A stretch of DNA of 52,229 nucleotides, from positions 1 to 52,229 of the forward strand of contig JAGFJG010000015.1 of NCBI GenBank assembly GCA_024102915.1. Direction: 5' to 3'. This DNA comes from Caldilineales bacterium (GTDB taxonomy: Bacteria > Chloroflexota > Anaerolineae > J102). The translations under genes were made by a program, and so were the position numbers. Each line of letters begins with the position of its first letter. The stretch's first letter is position 1. This document shows, in pieces, positions 27,053 through 35,501 of the stretch. The notes under the pieces are model-generated. The model saw only the letters and a list, made by a program, of their open reading frames with translations, searched no databases and was not told where the DNA came from.

Positions 27053-27805
27053 ATGATGTTGCGGCCAGCATCCGTGCAACAGTCATCCTGGCTGTACCCT
27101 CTCTTGCTGATGATCCCATGGGCTTTGTTGCTCTTCGGCGGCTTCTTACTGGGAAAACCCACGAAGAAAAACCCGCATCGCATGTCAGCCTGGACGCGAC
27201 TTGGCTCGTCGGGCGTGTTGGCGCTGGCAGCCTGGCTCTGGTTTGGGCTGAGCCTGAACTCACCCGTGCGCGGCTACGCATTATTGATCGCACTCGGCAT
27301 GAGCCTGGGATTTCTCGGCGACCTGTTCATGGCTAAAATTATCCATGTCCCCAATCGGGTGCTGGCCGGTATGGCCTCTTTCGGGCTCGGCCACGTATTG
27401 TACATCGCAGCATTATTGGGGTTGGGAACAAGTGTCATGGGTATCGATAAATCGCTGTTGTGGGGTTCCTTGTTGGCGTTTTGGCTGATTGCAGCAGCGG
27501 GATGGTACGCGCTTGTATTTCGGGGAGAGAACGCCAGCGGATTGAAATGGGCCGCTCTGCCCTATGGATTATTGCTGGCGAGCACAGCCGGTCTCGCCGT
27601 GGGGCTGGCGCTGCAATCGAGCGGTTTCATTCCCCTGGCGATTGGCGCAATCCTCTTCCTGCTCAGCGACCTGATCCTGGCCGCCCAGCTATTCAACAAT
27701 CTGTCCTTCCCACTGATCGATGATATCATTTGGCTGACCTATGGTCCCGGCCAAATGTTGATAGTCTATTCCATTCCAACCGCTCTGGCATTTGCCGGCG
27801 TCTAG
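27053..27805 (+). CDS. YhhN/TMEM86-family membrane protein (lysoplasmalogenase-like)
   Basis: A 250-residue protein with about eight hydrophobic helices. Family signatures are present: GMSLGFLGDLFMA with the conserved Gly-Asp, GLGHVLYIAALL with the conserved His, AILFLLSDLILA with the Ser-Asp, and WLTYGPGQMLIVYS near the end. Eukaryotic TMEM86 members and some bacterial homologues hydrolyse the vinyl-ether bond of lysoplasmalogens; activity here is inference. MMLRPAS at 27053 is the preferred start, with a purine-rich GGTGAG about 12 bases upstream. A TATGCT hexamer at 27002-27007 may be the -10 element. Confidence 0.85.
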   Translation: MMLRPASVQQSSWLYPLLLMIPWALLLFGGFLLGKPTKKNPHRMSAWTRLGSSGVLALAAWLWFGLSLNSPVRGYALLIALGMSLGFLGDLFMAKIIHVPNRVLAGMASFGLGHVLYIAALLGLGTSVMGIDKSLLWGSLLAFWLIAAAGWYALVFRGENASGLKWAALPYGLLLASTAGLAVGLALQSSGFIPLAIGAILFLLSDLILAAQLFNNLSFPLIDDIIWLTYGPGQMLIVYSIPTALAFAGV

Positions 27806-27830
27806 CGCCGCAACCGAGGTTTACCCAACC

Positions 27831-28601
27831 ATGAAAACTTACACCCTGATGGTCACACTGCCACAAGTTGGCAAGGTTTCGCGCAGCATCGAAATGGCGT
27901 CCGACCAGACTTTGGATGACCTGCATTTCGCGATTCAGGATGCGTTCGAGTTCGACGCCGATCATCTTTACTCATTTTTTATGAGCGGTCTTGCCTGGGA
28001 TAGTGAAACTGAGTATACGATTCCGGAAGAGAAGATGGACGAGATGATGTTCGGGATGGATGAGGACGAGGAGGAGGACGACGAAGAGGGTGAAGAGGAG
28101 GTGGACATGGAGTTTGAAGCGATGCTGCAATCGCCGGAAGAACGACAGGAATTCATGAATGCGCTCCAGAACATGTCCGATGACGACGCCAATAAGTTGG
28201 CGCAGATGATGCATGATGAGACAGGCATGCCCAAATTCATGACCGATATGATGGTGGATTTCATCAAGAATCTTGATCAGGAAGAAGTCGAGATTCTGCT
28301 TGATCCGGAGAGATATGACGAACTTTTTGGCGATGACGAGGAAGCAGAGGATTCCACCATCGCCACACTCGAATCCCTGGATCTGAAAGTGGGCAGCAAG
28401 TTCTTATATCTCTTCGATTACGGGGATGAGTGGCATTTTCAGGTGCGGGTGCAAAAGATAACGAAAGATGCCGACGATGATGTCGAATACCCGCGCCTGG
28501 TTGCAGCCGTCGGAGAGGCGCCGGAGCAATACCCGGATTGGGAAGATGATGACGAAGAGTGGGATGAAGACGAGGATTGGGAGGATGATGAGGAAGCTTA
28601 A
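27831..28601 (+). CDS. pRiA4b ORF-3 / IS1096-passenger-like protein with acidic insertion
   Basis: A 256-residue protein. Residues 1-55 (TLDDLHFAIQDAFEFDADHL) and 184-236 (FLYLFDYGDEWHFQVRV, then YPRLVAAVGEAPEQYP) match the two halves of the PRiA4_ORF3 fold known from plasmid and IS1096 passenger proteins. Between them lies an insertion of about 125 residues: an almost purely acidic run (residues 77-92) and a helical Met-rich segment to about 168. The C terminus (239-256) is again nearly all Asp/Glu/Trp. The protein is thus strongly acidic and probably cytoplasmic. It is 8 bases upstream of the AlkZ-related gene and likely co-translated with it. The family has no established biochemical function, and no transposase is adjacent. 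Confidence 0.82.
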   Translation: MKTYTLMVTLPQVGKVSRSIEMASDQTLDDLHFAIQDAFEFDADHLYSFFMSGLAWDSETEYTIPEEKMDEMMFGMDEDEEEDDEEGEEEVDMEFEAMLQSPEERQEFMNALQNMSDDDANKLAQMMHDETGMPKFMTDMMVDFIKNLDQEEVEILLDPERYDELFGDDEEAEDSTIATLESLDLKVGSKFLYLFDYGDEWHFQVRVQKITKDADDDVEYPRLVAAVGEAPEQYPDWEDDDEEWDEDEDWEDDEEA

Positions 28602-28609
28602 AGAACACG

Positions 28610-29470
28610 ATGTCAGTGCTTGATCCCGACTTGGTGGGGCGCTATCGGGCGGAAACCTATCGTCAGAATGCCGTGCACATGGTGCGTACGGTGGACGATG
28701 CCCGGCAATTTGTGTCTGAGCGCGGCTTTATCTTTTTCTGGCCGATCACCGGCGTGACCATGCCCAGCCTGTGGACGGCAGTGGCCGGCGACCGTCCTGT
28801 GGCGAACGAGCACGACGATCCCGGCCATGTTACGTGGGGCTGGAAGGATCAATCCCTCGACAAGCGCTGGTGGTATTATGCCAAGGTGCTGCGCGGCAAA
28901 GCCACACTGATATCTCACGAATTCACGTCCTATTTCTATGCCCTCAGCGAAAACTATGGCGAACCGGAACGGGATTTTCTTGAACAGTATCAGGATGGTC
29001 TGCTTTCCATCGAGGCGAAGAGTATCTACGAGGCGCTGCTGGCGGAGGGGGCTGTGGATACCGTGAATCTGCGCCGGATCACCCGCATGACCAACAAGGC
29101 CAGCAATAGCCCTTTCGAACGGGCGCTGACGCATCTGCAACGTGATTTCAAAATCCTGCCCGTTGGCGTGGCCGAGACCGGGGCCTGGCGATACAGCTTC
29201 ATTTATGATTGCGTCCATCGTTGGTATCCCGATCTGCCTGAGCGAGCCCGCGCTTTTTCGCGTCGGCAGGCGCGCCAACGCCTGGTCGAAGCGTATCTTG
29301 TCTCGGTCGGCGCCGCCACTTTCGCCGAGATGCGCAAAGTCTTTCAATGGAAACCCACCGATCTGAAGGCAGCCTTGCAGTCGTTGGCGGAAAGCCAGAC
29401 GATCATCGGGAACTTCCAAATGCCCGATTCTACGGAAGAATGCTTTGTCCTTATGAGCATCCTGTCATAA
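28610..29470 (+). CDS. AlkZ-related winged-helix protein
   Basis: A 286-residue protein resembling the AlkZ-related group of winged-helix DNA-binding proteins. Recognisable parts are VSERGFIFFWPITGVTMPSLW near residues 33-53, HVTWGWKDQSLDKRWWYYAKVLRGKATLIS-type sequence at 74-103, and FYALSENYG at 109-117. C-terminal helices (FSRRQARQRLVEAYL, then VFQWKPTDLKAALQSL) look like winged-helix repeats. The catalytic QxQ of true AlkZ glycosylases is not seen, so DNA repair activity is uncertain. It starts 8 bases after the acidic pRiA4b-like gene. A bona fide AlkZ-family gene is separately present at 50083. Confidence 0.7.
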   Translation: MSVLDPDLVGRYRAETYRQNAVHMVRTVDDARQFVSERGFIFFWPITGVTMPSLWTAVAGDRPVANEHDDPGHVTWGWKDQSLDKRWWYYAKVLRGKATLISHEFTSYFYALSENYGEPERDFLEQYQDGLLSIEAKSIYEALLAEGAVDTVNLRRITRMTNKASNSPFERALTHLQRDFKILPVGVAETGAWRYSFIYDCVHRWYPDLPERARAFSRRQARQRLVEAYLVSVGAATFAEMRKVFQWKPTDLKAALQSLAESQTIIGNFQMPDSTEECFVLMSILS

Positions 29471-29518
29471 AGTAATGCGCTGCGCACACACCGCGCAGCA
29501 GAAACCTCGAGAATCAAC

Positions 29519-30901
29519 ATGACCTCACCAGATCCTAAAAACAACGGCATTAATGTGCCCACCATCGTCCTGGGTGTGGCGATCCTGGCCTTCGCCTGTG
29601 TCATCTGCGGAACCGGACTGGCCCTGATGGAAACCCTGACGCCGATCAAACCCTTCACGACTTTCTTTGCGCGCGCATTCGGCGGCGAAGTCAGCGGCCA
29701 GAATCGGGCGGGCGAAGTAATCGACATCTCACAGGCAGCCACATTCACCCCGACCATCACCCCGATCCCTAGCGACACGCCCACCCCGGAACCGACGGCG
29801 ACCGCCACCGACACCCCCACACCGACCGACACGCCGCTCCCAACGTCCACGGATACGCCAATCCCACCGACCGACACGCCCACGCCGCCGGAGCCGCCGA
29901 CCGACACGCCGACTCCCACCGTCACGTCCACACCGACCAACACCATCACTCCGACGGCGACGAACACGCGCCCGCCCAACCGCACTGCGACGGCCGTGGC
30001 TGCAGCGACCGCTGCCGCCCAGCCCACTGCCACGCCTCGTCCCATCCAGGCTGCACGCCTCAGCGGCAAGCTGGCTTTTCCCGTCTTCGATCCCAGTTCT
30101 GGAACCTATAGCGTACAGATGGCGAATGCGGATGGGTCGGGACTGCGCACGCTCATCGATGAAGCCAGCGCCCCGGCGCTAAGCCCGAACGGCCAGCAGA
30201 TCGTCTTCCGGCGCTGGAAAAATGATGAGCGCGGGCTTGAAGTGATGAACCTGGGCGGGGGCGGCTTCCAGCGGCTGACCACGTATCTGGAGGACGGCTC
30301 CGCCACCTGGTCGAACGACGGAGGCAACCTCGCCTTTTTCTCTCGCCGTGAGAGCGACCGGCAGCCGCGTGTCTACAGATATGGCCTGCATAGCGGCGGT
30401 GAACAGGTGATCACGCAAAACTTCGCCGCGGTGTATGGGCAGATGCCCTCCTTTTTGCCGGATGGTCGCATCGTCTATCGCGCCACATTCCCCGAACTCG
30501 GCATCGGCCTGATGAATGGCGACGGCTCGAATTTCCGTCTATTGGCGGCGGACGGCTCAGCGACCACGCCGGTGGCCTCGCCCGATGGCCGGTTCATCGT
30601 CTTTATGACCGCCCGCGATGGCAATTGGGAATTATATCGCGTCGGCGTCGATGGTTCAGGTTTGCGCCGCCTGACAAACAACGGCTCCAGCGACGGCCAG
30701 CCCGCCTGGTCGCCCGATGGCAGTTCCATCGCCTTCACCTCGGATCGGGGCGGGCAGTGGGCGATCTGGGCGATGAACGCGGACGGCAGCAATCAGCGCC
30801 AACTGTTTGTATTGCCCGGCCCGCCGGGAGGCCGTGTGTCGGGAGAGCCGGAATTTGTCGGCCTGGGCTGGGAGGAAGAGCGGATCAGTTGGAGTCGCTG
30901 A
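29519..30901 (+). CDS. Membrane-anchored TolB-like beta-propeller protein with Thr/Pro-rich linker
   Basis: A 460-residue protein: short cytoplasmic tail, one transmembrane helix (about 14-35), a Thr/Pro-rich spacer of about 100 residues (75-175), and a C-terminal propeller. At least five PD40-like blades are visible, each with the Ser/Asn-Pro-Asp-Gly turn (APALSPNGQQIVF, TPVASPDGRFIVFMT, QPAWSPDGSSIAFTS). The linker is encoded by CCGACC/ACGCCC-rich DNA at about 29740-29985 and is not an exact tandem repeat. Domains of this type are extracellular and bind ligands or proteins. Its 3' end overlaps the convergent nucleotidyltransferase gene by 17 bases. Function unknown. Confidence 0.8.
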   Translation: MTSPDPKNNGINVPTIVLGVAILAFACVICGTGLALMETLTPIKPFTTFFARAFGGEVSGQNRAGEVIDISQAATFTPTITPIPSDTPTPEPTATATDTPTPTDTPLPTSTDTPIPPTDTPTPPEPPTDTPTPTVTSTPTNTITPTATNTRPPNRTATAVAAATAAAQPTATPRPIQAARLSGKLAFPVFDPSSGTYSVQMANADGSGLRTLIDEASAPALSPNGQQIVFRRWKNDERGLEVMNLGGGGFQRLTTYLEDGSATWSNDGGNLAFFSRRESDRQPRVYRYGLHSGGEQVITQNFAAVYGQMPSFLPDGRIVYRATFPELGIGLMNGDGSNFRLLAADGSATTPVASPDGRFIVFMTARDGNWELYRVGVDGSGLRRLTNNGSSDGQPAWSPDGSSIAFTSDRGGQWAIWAMNADGSNQRQLFVLPGPPGGRVSGEPEFVGLGWEEERISWSR

Positions 30902-31796
30902 CCTGATCTCGATCGAGCATTGCCTCGATTTCAATCACAACCCGATCGAATTGAATATCGCCCGGCCAGGGAAACGCCCCGACCCGGGCGATATCTTCTG
31001 CCAGCCGCCGGAAGAGACGAATGGCAGCCGCCAGCGCCTGGGCGATATCGCGGCTTTCGTGCGCGGGAAACAGGTCGGGCAACTCCGCTAAAACCTGTGG
31101 ATCAGCCCATTGTTCGAGACGCCTACCGCCGTACCATGTATCGATTCCGGAACCGGTGTGGGCCTGCCATTCCAACAGCTTCAGTATCTCGTCCTGCAAT
31201 TCACCGCCAAGCAGCCGGTGCGCCCGGAAAAGCTCACCGCGCGCCAGGCAACGGGCGATCTTGTCGGCCATGAGCAGAAAGCGAGCGGTCGATTGGGCCA
31301 GGTCTTGATGCGTGAGCGGTTCAGATGGCATTGGGGTGGGGCGAGGTAAAAGGGCAGATTCGACGCCTGTCCGATCGAGGAGCACGCGATAGCCGCGCGC
31401 CAAAACATCCTGATACGGGAACTCCGCCAATAGGGTCGCCAGATCGCCGTTTGCCTCTACCAACATGAAGTCGCCCTTGACCCCGCCCGCGTACAAAACC
31501 AACCATTCCGGCTTGTGCCCGCGCGGACGGTTGAGCAACGGAACCAGCGCCTCTCCGAATTCTTCCAACCAGGCGTGCTCGTCCACGTAAATGTCGGGGT
31601 TATCGACAAAGAGAATCAGGTCGAGGTCGGATAGAGCGTCAACGCTGCCAGCCTCGCGCGCCCGTGAACCGACGACGATGATCGCCCGGATGTCCTCGTG
31701 ACTCATCGCCCAGGCGAGTACGGCATTCTGCATAACTCGGTATGCTTGCGTAGCAATTGGAGCGTCTCCTTGAGCCGCTCGTTCCGTGCTATCCAT
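30885..31796 (-). CDS. Aminoglycoside 6-adenylyltransferase-like nucleotidyltransferase
   Basis: A 303-residue protein resembling the ANT(6)/streptomycin adenylyltransferase family. The nucleotidyltransferase motif G43-S44-R-A followed by S56-D57-L-D59 supplies the two metal-binding Asp residues, and the C-terminal helical half matches the family's length (about 290). Such enzymes add AMP to streptomycin, but chromosomal homologues in environmental bacteria often have no proven resistance role, so the substrate is open. The gene is convergent and slightly overlapping with the propeller gene and upstream shows no clear Shine-Dalgarno sequence. Confidence 0.75.
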   Translation of the reverse strand: MDSTERAAQGDAPIATQAYRVMQNAVLAWAMSHEDIRAIIVVGSRAREAGSVDALSDLDLILFVDNPDIYVDEHAWLEEFGEALVPLLNRPRGHKPEWLVLYAGGVKGDFMLVEANGDLATLLAEFPYQDVLARGYRVLLDRTGVESALLPRPTPMPSEPLTHQDLAQSTARFLLMADKIARCLARGELFRAHRLLGGELQDEILKLLEWQAHTGSGIDTWYGGRRLEQWADPQVLAELPDLFPAHESRDIAQALAAAIRLFRRLAEDIARVGAFPWPGDIQFDRVVIEIEAMLDRDQVSDSN

Positions 31797-31890
31797 CTGA
31801 AGCGCAATAATGCGGCAACAGAAAAGGATCAGTGAAAAGCGCGCTTAACAAAGTCGGTAAGCCAACGACGCGAATGGCCGCAAGCTTATT

Positions 31891-32913
31891 CTACGCCACC
31901 TTAATCACCACGAAAGTCGTGTCATCATCCAGCGCCCTATCGTTTACAAAACGCTCCAGCGTGTCCCGAATCCCGCGCACGATGGCTTGAGCAGGGCGTT
32001 GTCGGTCCCGTTCGATGCACTCGATCAGTCGCTCGTTTCCAAACAGTTCATCAGATGGATTTACTGCTTCTGTGACTCCGTCGGTGTAAAGGACGAGAAG
32101 ATCGCCGCTCTCAAGTTTGAGTTCGACTTCGCGATAAAGCGGCTCTTCCACCAGCCCCAGTACGGCCCCGGTTGGGTTCAGCATCAACGCTGAGGCTTCG
32201 CCGTCGCCTGTTCGCAGAAGGACTGGCGGATTATGCCCAGCATTGCTGTATGACAGCACCTGTGTTTCGGGATCGTAAATGCCGATGAAAAAGGTGACGA
32301 AGGTGGAGAAATGCGAATTGTGGATAAACAGATCGTGAATCCGTTGCATCACATCGGCCGGCGACGAGGCGATGGGAATGATCGCTCTTAACATCGCCTG
32401 TACACTCGCCATGTGAAGGCTGGCGGAAATGCCATGACCGGCAGCATCCGCGATAGCCAGACAATATCTGCCATCGTCAAGCTTCAGGAAATCGAAGTAG
32501 TCGCCGCCAATAAATTGCGCCGGACGGCTATAGGCGGCGATTTCCAACCCCGGAATATCCGGCACTTCGCGCGGCAACAGCGTTTGCTGAATCCTTTGCG
32601 CCAGTTCCAATTCGTTCTCCAGTCGGCGGACTTCGGTGGAGGAGAGATGTTCAAGGCAGACGCAGCAGGTATAGTCCATTTCCAGCAAGGCGGATTGGAC
32701 ATGCCCATGGCACACGGTACACTCACCCAGCTTCCCTTCTTCCGCTTTTTCGATATATGTATCTATGTAGTCGATGCGGTCTTGCACCGATTGTTCCGTT
32801 GCTGGCCCGAGCCGGAGCGTTTTTTCAGATTCAGGCGTTTGACGAACCCAATCGGAGAGTAGGCTTCTCTGCCTGATCAATCCAGAGTGAATGCGTTCAA
32901 GTACTGTTGTCAC
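31891..32913 (-). CDS. SpoIIE/RsbU-type PP2C phosphatase with N-terminal zinc ribbon
   Basis: A 340-residue protein. Residues 40-92 form a DksA/TraR-like or treble-clef zinc module with Cys pairs C65-x2-C68 and C83-x2-C86, followed by a helical linker (RRLENELELAQRIQQTLLP) that is the usual entry to RsbU-class phosphatases. The catalytic domain follows with GGDYFDF, IADAAGHGISAS, SNAGHNPP, LLVLYTDGVTEA and DDDTTFVVIK. Such enzymes dephosphorylate anti-anti-sigma factors and so control stress sigma factors, but no partner RsbV/RsbW is next to it. The start is a GTG at 32913, whose ribosome binding site lies in a hairpin. The zinc module in place of a PAS, GAF or HAMP sensor is unusual. Confidence 0.88.
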   Translation of the reverse strand: MTTVLERIHSGLIRQRSLLSDWVRQTPESEKTLRLGPATEQSVQDRIDYIDTYIEKAEEGKLGECTVCHGHVQSALLEMDYTCCVCLEHLSSTEVRRLENELELAQRIQQTLLPREVPDIPGLEIAAYSRPAQFIGGDYFDFLKLDDGRYCLAIADAAGHGISASLHMASVQAMLRAIIPIASSPADVMQRIHDLFIHNSHFSTFVTFFIGIYDPETQVLSYSNAGHNPPVLLRTGDGEASALMLNPTGAVLGLVEEPLYREVELKLESGDLLVLYTDGVTEAVNPSDELFGNERLIECIERDRQRPAQAIVRGIRDTLERFVNDRALDDDTTFVVIKVA

Positions 32914-32919
32914 CTTTGG

Positions 32920-32934
32920 GATCCCTCCGGGATC
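32920..32934 (-). promoter_or_regulatory. Ribosome-binding-site hairpin of the phosphatase gene
   Basis: On the mRNA strand GATCCC-GGA-GGGATC forms a perfect 6-bp stem with a 3-base loop, 6 bases before the GTG. The only Shine-Dalgarno sequence (GGAGG) is the loop plus the 3' arm, so pairing would hide it. Confidence 0.55.
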
Positions 32935-32941
32935 AATGTGA

Positions 32942-32969
32942 ATTATAGCTACATCCTACCTTATTACAA
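32942..32969 (-). promoter_or_regulatory. Promoter of the phosphatase gene
   Basis: On the minus strand TTGTAA (32969-32964) and a perfect TATAAT (32947-32942) are 16 bases apart. The leader would run about 25 bases and consist largely of the hairpin at 32920-32934. Confidence 0.6.
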
Positions 32970-33024
32970 ACACACCCGCGCTAATGGTAATAATCGTCGT
33001 CGTTGCTGGCTGATGTTCTTGCGC

Positions 33025-33531
33025 TCAGGTTTGGCTGGCGCTCGCCGCCTGTTCGGGCCAGGTTTCCGGCGAGATCATGCGCAGGCCCGATTCATCCAAA
33101 ATCTGGCGCAGTTGCTCGACATCGGTGGCGGCAAGCTGGGCGAACGTGTTGATGCCATGCGCCTGCAGAATTGCGGCGACCTTCGGGCCGATGCCGGTGA
33201 TTTTCGTCAAATCATCCGCCGCCACTTCTGAGGGGACGTCGGGGAGGGCTGGCTCGTCCTCGGCTTTCGGCTCGACGTCGATATCGCCGCTCTCCTCATC
33301 ATGCGCCTGATTTTCCGCTTCCGCCAGAGCTTCCCCATTGCCGCTATCCTCGACCTGAACCAAAACCGCAGTTTCGGCACTCACCCCGGACGCCGGATCG
33401 GGAGCGCCCGCCGTTTCAGGCGTATCATCTTTTTGCAGGCTATGGACCAGGTATACCAGCAACGCTAATCCCAAAATGCTCAACAGGCACATGCATGTTG
33501 TCCCCAAAATAACCAACGTGCGAAAAAACAT
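33025..33531 (-). CDS. Membrane-anchored helix-hairpin-helix protein
   Basis: A 168-residue protein with an N-terminal transmembrane helix (about 5-31), an acidic low-complexity linker (about 35-105), and a C-terminal helix-hairpin-helix domain at about 107-160. The motif DDLTKITGIGPKVAAILQAHG is the typical DNA- or protein-binding HhH found in many small bacterial proteins. A strong ribosome binding site, GGAGG 5 bases before the ATG at 33531, fixes the start. It is upstream of the phosphatase on the same strand but has a separate promoter between. Role unknown. Confidence 0.8.
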   Translation of the reverse strand: MFFRTLVILGTTCMCLLSILGLALLVYLVHSLQKDDTPETAGAPDPASGVSAETAVLVQVEDSGNGEALAEAENQAHDEESGDIDVEPKAEDEPALPDVPSEVAADDLTKITGIGPKVAAILQAHGINTFAQLAATDVEQLRQILDESGLRMISPETWPEQAASASQT

Positions 33532-33695
33532 TTCTACCTCCAGTTATCGGGAGCTGCATAAAACCATGCAACCACAGACATTCTCGCGTTCAGCCCATAC
33601 TTTACCCTGATCGAACAGCTTTCACAACATGGAACAGGCTGTCCAGAACAGGGTCGGTCAGTTGTCAGCGGGCAGGCGCGAAAGTCGGTTTTGAG

Positions 33696-33701
33696 TATAA
33701 T
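33696..33701 (+). promoter_or_regulatory. Leaderless -10 element of the ABC exporter operon
   Basis: A perfect TATAAT is followed by 6 bases (TCTAGG) and the ATG at 33708. The same TATAAT-N6-ATG arrangement occurs at the Nudix gene. No -35 hexamer close to consensus is found at 16-18 bases, and there is no ribosome binding site. Confidence 0.6.
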
Positions 33702-33707
33702 TCTAGG

Positions 33708-35501
33708 ATGAATCGTATGAAATCGGAGGCGAAGAAACGACCGGGGGTATATCGACGCCTGTTGGGCTACCTCCGATCCTACTGGATTCAGGTTGTAATT
33801 GCCTATACCGCTATGATTGCGGGAACCTTGTTGAACCTGCTCATTCCACAGATCATCAAGTGGGCGATCGATTTGGGGATCGCTGGCGCGCGCGCCCAAA
33901 CCCTATTCGCCGCCGCTGGCCTGATCCTTCTTATCGGCGTCTTGCGGGCGTTCACCGGTTTTGGCCAGCGCTTTTTCGGGGAATGGCTGACCTTCCGCGT
34001 GGCGTACGATCTGCGCAACGACTTCTATGATGAGGTGCAACACCTACCCTTCGCCTTTCACGATCAAGCCCACACCGGCGATTTGATGAGCCGGGCGACA
34101 GGCGACATCAGCGAGACCGAACGATTTGCTGGCATAGGACTGATGGAACTGACAGCTACCCTGTTACTGTTGATCGGCGTGGTATTCGCCATGGTTTTCG
34201 AAGACCCGCGACTGGCTGTGTTGGCGCTTATCCCCATGCCCATACTGCTGATCGCCACCCTGCGTTTTGGCGGCGTGGTGCGACCAATGTTCAAAGACAT
34301 CCAGGTGCAGCTCGGCGTGCTCTCCACCGCCATGCAAGAAAGCCTGACCGGCATCCGCGTGGTCAAGGCGTTTGCACGGGAGCCTTTCGAACTGTCAAAG
34401 TTCGACAACGAAAACGATCTGTGGTTTGCTAAGCGCTATCGGGTGATCAAGGTCTGGGCGAATAACTGGCCGACCTTCACATTCTTGCTGGCCGTCAGCA
34501 TCTTTATCCTGCTGTGGGTGGGCGGCCCGCTGGCGATGGCCGGGACCATTACCGTGGGGACGTTATTCGCCATGATTTCCTACGTCCTCATGCTCAACGG
34601 CCCGGTGCAAAGGCTGGGATTTTTGGTAAATATGGCGGCGACGGCCGGGGCCAGCGCCACGCGCGTCTTCGAGATCGTCGATACGCCGCACGATGTCGTC
34701 GAAATGCCGGATGCTCTAGCGTTGCAACAGACCGAGGGTGAGGTGGTCTTTGACCGGGTCAGTTTTGGCTACAACGACAAACGCCCCGTTTTGCGTGACA
34801 TCAGCTTTCGCGCCAGGCCGGGCCAGACCATCGCCCTCATGGGCCCCACCGGCGCCGGGAAATCGACGATCATCAACCTGATCCCCCGCTTCTATGACCC
34901 CGATGCCGGGCGGATTCTGGTGGACGGGCAGGATATCCGAGACCTGAGATTACACAGCCTGCGCCAGCATATCGGTATCGTTTTGCAGGAACCCTTTCTC
35001 TTCAGCGCCACCATCGGCCAGAACATCGCCTATGGCCGTTCGGATGCAGAGTTTGGGGCGATTGAGCATGCGGCCAGAGCGGCGCACGCCCACGAATTCA
35101 TCAGCCAGTTCCCCAATGGCTACGACACCCTGGTGGGCGAGCGCGGCGTCACCCTCAGCGGCGGCCAGAAACAACGCATCGCCATCGCCCGCGCCCTGCT
35201 CTATGATCCTCGCATCCTCATCCTCGATGACTCGACCAGTAGCGTCGATACCGAGACAGAGCACCTGATCCAGCAAGCGCTGAACGAACTGATGACAGGG
35301 CGCACCACATTCATCATCGCTCAACGTCTGCTTACGCTGAAACGCGCCGACCTGATCCTGGTGTTGGATGAAGGTCGGATTGTGCAGCGCGGCGTCCACG
35401 ACGAATTACTCTCGCAGACCGGCCTGTATCGTCAAATCTACGATCTGCAACTGCGCGACCAGGAGGAGTTTCTTAGTTTGCAGGCGGGGACGACGACATG
35501 A
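33708..35501 (+). CDS. ABC exporter half-transporter 1 (degenerate ATP site)
   Basis: A 597-residue type IV exporter subunit: six-helix transmembrane domain (about 15-330) fused to a nucleotide-binding domain. Walker A is GPTGAGKST near residue 379 and the signature is a normal LSGGQKQR. However, Walker B ends D507-D508, with Asp in place of the catalytic Glu, and the switch His is replaced by Gln (Q539 in IIAQRL). This is the pattern of the non-hydrolysing site in heterodimeric exporters such as TM287/288 and BmrCD. The stop codon overlaps the next start in ATGA, so both halves are made together. The substrate (drug, lipid or peptide) is not evident. Confidence 0.93.
   Translation: MNRMKSEAKKRPGVYRRLLGYLRSYWIQVVIAYTAMIAGTLLNLLIPQIIKWAIDLGIAGARAQTLFAAAGLILLIGVLRAFTGFGQRFFGEWLTFRVAYDLRNDFYDEVQHLPFAFHDQAHTGDLMSRATGDISETERFAGIGLMELTATLLLLIGVVFAMVFEDPRLAVLALIPMPILLIATLRFGGVVRPMFKDIQVQLGVLSTAMQESLTGIRVVKAFAREPFELSKFDNENDLWFAKRYRVIKVWANNWPTFTFLLAVSIFILLWVGGPLAMAGTITVGTLFAMISYVLMLNGPVQRLGFLVNMAATAGASATRVFEIVDTPHDVVEMPDALALQQTEGEVVFDRVSFGYNDKRPVLRDISFRARPGQTIALMGPTGAGKSTIINLIPRFYDPDAGRILVDGQDIRDLRLHSLRQHIGIVLQEPFLFSATIGQNIAYGRSDAEFGAIEHAARAAHAHEFISQFPNGYDTLVGERGVTLSGGQKQRIAIARALLYDPRILILDDSTSSVDTETEHLIQQALNELMTGRTTFIIAQRLLTLKRADLILVLDEGRIVQRGVHDELLSQTGLYRQIYDLQLRDQEEFLSLQAGTTT

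Noticed and set aside
29740..29985. Tandem repeat or minisatellite in the propeller gene
   Set aside because: The DNA is Thr/Pro codon-biased, but units are not of constant length or exact sequence; it is a low-complexity linker.
30885..31796. Acquired antibiotic-resistance cassette
   Set aside because: No integron attC site, insertion sequence or composition change surrounds the nucleotidyltransferase gene, so it looks like a resident gene.
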